Shown here: piece by piece, positions 5,036 through 6,546 of the stretch
Position numbering within the stretch: position 1 is the stretch's first letter
How the letters are laid out: the number at the start of each line of letters is the position of its first letter
NCBI GenBank assembly: GCA_016795255.1
Contig: JAEUIB010000588.1
Location: 1 to 6,546 of the forward strand
Source of the DNA: Planctomycetota bacterium
Lineage (GTDB): Bacteria; Planctomycetota; B15-G4; JADJEK01
Direction of reading: 5' to 3'
Length of the DNA: 6,546 bases
The notes under the pieces: model-generated
Databases searched by the model: none
What the model saw: only the letters and a program-made list of their open reading frames with translations
Told to the model about the DNA's origin: nothing
Made by a program: the position numbers and the translations under genes

Positions 5036-5938
5036 ATGGAATGGCTCAACTACCACCACCTGCACTACTTCTGGATCACCGCGCGCGAGGGCGGCATCAC
5101 GCGCGCGTCGGCCGCGCTGAACCTCTCGCATCCGACGATCAGCGGCCAGATCCGGATGCTCGAACGCGCCCTCGGCGAGAAGCTGTTCAAGAAACGCGGC
5201 CGCGGACTCGAGCTGACCGAGATGGGTCGCGTCGTCTATCGCTTCGCCGACGAGATCTTCTCGCTCGGCCGTGAACTGCTCGACACGGTGCGCGGACGGC
5301 CGACGGGACAACCGCTGCGCTTGGTCGTCGGCATCGCCGACGTCATGCCGAAGCTCGTCGTCCGGCGACTGCTGGAACCGGCGCTCCGCGTCGACAGCGG
5401 CGTGCGCATCGTCTGCCGCGAAGACAAGGCCGACGATCTGTTCGCCGCGCTCGCCGCGTTCGAGGTCGACGTCGTGCTGACCGATGCGCCGCTGCCGAGC
5501 GGCTCGGCCGTCCGCGCGTTCAACCACCTGATCGGCGAATGCGACGTCGGCTTGTTCGCCACGGCGTCGCTCGCGCGAAAGCTACGCCCGAAGTTCCCGC
5601 AGTCGATCGACGGTGCACCCATGCTGCTGCCGACCGACAACACACAGTTGCGGCGCACGCTCGATCACTGGTTCGACGCGCATGCGCTGCGACCGCGCAT
5701 CGTCGCCGAGTGCGAGGACAGCGCTCTGCTGAAGGTGCTCGGCCAGGACGGCTACGGCGTGTTCCCCGCACCGCTCGCGATCGCGGACACCGTCAAGTCG
5801 ATGTTCGAAGTGCAGCTCGTCGGGCGCCTGTCGGGAGCGCGCGAACGGTTCTTCGCGATCTCGCCGGAGAAGCGGCTGAAGAACCCCGCGGTCGTCGCGA
5901 TCTGCGATCGCGCGCGCGAGAGCTTGTTCAAGTCCTGA
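5036..5938 (+). CDS. nhaR: NhaR-like LysR-family transcriptional regulator
   Basis: This 300-residue LysR-type regulator has the normal family length. The N-terminus NYHHLHYFWITAREGGI (5-21) and the winged helix-turn-helix (to ~65), including ASAALNLSHPTISGQIRMLE (24-43), closely resemble the NhaR subfamily; E. coli NhaR has the same NYxHLxYFW opening and TITGQIRALE. A linker helix with YRFADEIFSLGRELLD (68-83) follows, then the effector-binding domain from ~93, with VVGIADVMPKLVVRRLLEPA, IGECDVGLF (167-175) and LLPTDN (197-202). NhaR activates the Na+/H+ antiporter gene nhaA in response to Na+ and alkaline pH in E. coli, and also osmC and pga. The ATG at 5036 has GGAG (5024-5027) with an 8-nt spacer. 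No antiporter gene is in the window; the gene is divergent from hpf. The subfamily call is good, but the target is unknown. Confidence 0.88.
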   Translation: MEWLNYHHLHYFWITAREGGITRASAALNLSHPTISGQIRMLERALGEKLFKKRGRGLELTEMGRVVYRFADEIFSLGRELLDTVRGRPTGQPLRLVVGIADVMPKLVVRRLLEPALRVDSGVRIVCREDKADDLFAALAAFEVDVVLTDAPLPSGSAVRAFNHLIGECDVGLFATASLARKLRPKFPQSIDGAPMLLPTDNTQLRRTLDHWFDAHALRPRIVAECEDSALLKVLGQDGYGVFPAPLAIADTVKSMFEVQLVGRLSGARERFFAISPEKRLKNPAVVAICDRARESLFKS

Positions 5939-6546
5939 CGCGCGCGTGCAGCGCGGCGACCACCTGTTGGGCGAACGCATGCAGCGTCGGGTCGCGCGCT
6001 CCGAGCACCAGCACGACGTCGCCGGGCTCGACCTGCGCGGCGATCGCGGTCGCCCACGCCGCGCGATCCGGTGCGAGTTCCGAGCGGCATGCTCGCGAAC
6101 GCAGCCGGTGTACGTACGTGTCGCTGTCGACGTCGCGCGTGACCGTGCCGCCGGCGAAGTACACCGGCGCGAAGTCGAACCGATCCTGCGGTCGCATCGT
6201 CCCCGCCAGCGTTTCGACGAGATCCTCGCCGAAGAAGCGCAACGGCGCGAAGCCGTGCGGCTGGAACCACGCGATCACGCGGCGCGCGCGCCCTTGCGCC
6301 GCCATCAGCACGGCCTTGACCTTCTCGGGGTTGTGCGCGAAGTCGTCGACGACCTCGACGCCGCCGACGAGTCCGACGCGCTGGAACCGGCGGAACACAC
6401 CTTTGAATCGCGCGAGCGCGCGCGCCGAGACGTCGAGCGGCACGTCTTGCACCCGCGCCAGCGCGATCGCCGCCAGCGCGTTGCTGGCGTTGTGCGCACC
6501 CGGATGCTCGATCGCGAACGGCACACCGTCGACGACGAAGCGGCTG
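5928..6546 (-). CDS. Mur ligase family protein (MurC-like), C-terminal part
   Basis: About 205 residues are visible. The frame is open to the right edge, so the N-terminal part (nucleotide-binding domain and P-loop) lies outside; a full Mur ligase is usually ~450-480 residues. In the visible frame HPGAHNASNALAAIALA (about 6506-6456) is the conserved HNxxN helix of the Mur central domain. RRFQRVG then leads to DDFAHNPEKV (about 6347-6318), the family's DDxxHxP motif at the start of the C-terminal domain. Later elements are WFQPHGFAPLRFF and VLVLGARDPTLHAF, the latter matching the VLxxGAGD stretch of MurC. The family joins amino acids to UDP-MurNAc intermediates in peptidoglycan synthesis using ATP. 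MurC (L-alanine addition) or Mpl (recycling) are the nearest fits; DDFAHNP is unusual for either. Its end overlaps the nhaR-like gene by 11 bp, convergent. Confidence 0.8.
   Translation of the reverse strand, partial: SRFVVDGVPFAIEHPGAHNASNALAAIALARVQDVPLDVSARALARFKGVFRRFQRVGLVGGVEVVDDFAHNPEKVKAVLMAAQGRARRVIAWFQPHGFAPLRFFGEDLVETLAGTMRPQDRFDFAPVYFAGGTVTRDVDSDTYVHRLRSRACRSELAPDRAAWATAIAAQVEPGDVVLVLGARDPTLHAFAQQVVAALHARVRT

Noticed and set aside
4865..5527. Upstream extension of the hpf frame
   Set aside because: The extension is antisense to the nhaR-like gene and of non-protein-like composition. The S30AE domain begins at the ATG at 4864, preceded by GAGGAG.
5896..5912. Perfect 7-bp stem (CGCGATC / GATCGCG) near the end of the nhaR-like gene
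   Set aside because: It lies inside coding sequence, contains a GCGATCGC octamer that recurs throughout the window, and has no T-run; it is better explained by base composition than as a terminator.

Overview
This 6.5 kb window is ordinary, gene-dense bacterial chromosome, roughly two-thirds G+C by eye. It holds nine protein-coding genes; the first and last run off the window edges. I see no rRNA, tRNA, CRISPR array, insertion sequence or phage gene. A Mur ligase, a short-form ribosome hibernation factor, HtpX, TerC and an NhaR-type LysR regulator together suggest a free-living, high-GC, Gram-negative-type bacterium (for example Planctomycetota, Myxococcota or a related lineage). The sequence alone does not settle the phylum.

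Layout from left to right. A TPR-like protein on the + strand lacks its 5' end (1-653). A class I SAM-dependent methyltransferase faces it on the - strand (697-1548), with a hairpin in the 43-bp gap between their stops. A small DinB/YfiT-like helical-bundle protein runs on the + strand (1661-2110), divergent from the methyltransferase and overlapping the next stop by 10 bp. Four - strand genes follow in transcription order from the right: a short HPF/RaiA-like protein (4864-4532), the membrane zinc protease HtpX (4482-3598), a small zf-TFIIB zinc-ribbon protein (3465-3130) and a TerC-family membrane protein (3075-2101). Divergent from this cluster is an NhaR-like LysR regulator on the + strand (5036-5938). 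Its end overlaps by 11 bp the end of a - strand Mur ligase that runs off the right edge (5928-6546).

The most coherent biology is the block from 2101 to 5938: a regulator related to the Na+/pH-responsive NhaR, transcribed away from a run of envelope- and stress-related genes (ribosome hibernation, membrane-protein quality control, zinc-ribbon protein, TerC metal/pH membrane protein). The hpf-htpX spacing (49 bp) and the zf-TFIIB-terC spacing (54 bp) suit co-transcription. The 132-bp htpX to zf-TFIIB gap holds a strong hairpin plus a second one, so the run may be two transcription units. A shared stress role and control by NhaR are inference.

Nothing here amounts to a clearly new system. The best items for a second look are the NhaR homologue with no nhaA beside it, paired small dyads in the hpf/nhaR divergent region, eight copies of the octamer GCGATCGC, the atypical motifs of the Mur ligase, and a possible His-to-Asp substitution in the DinB-like metal site.
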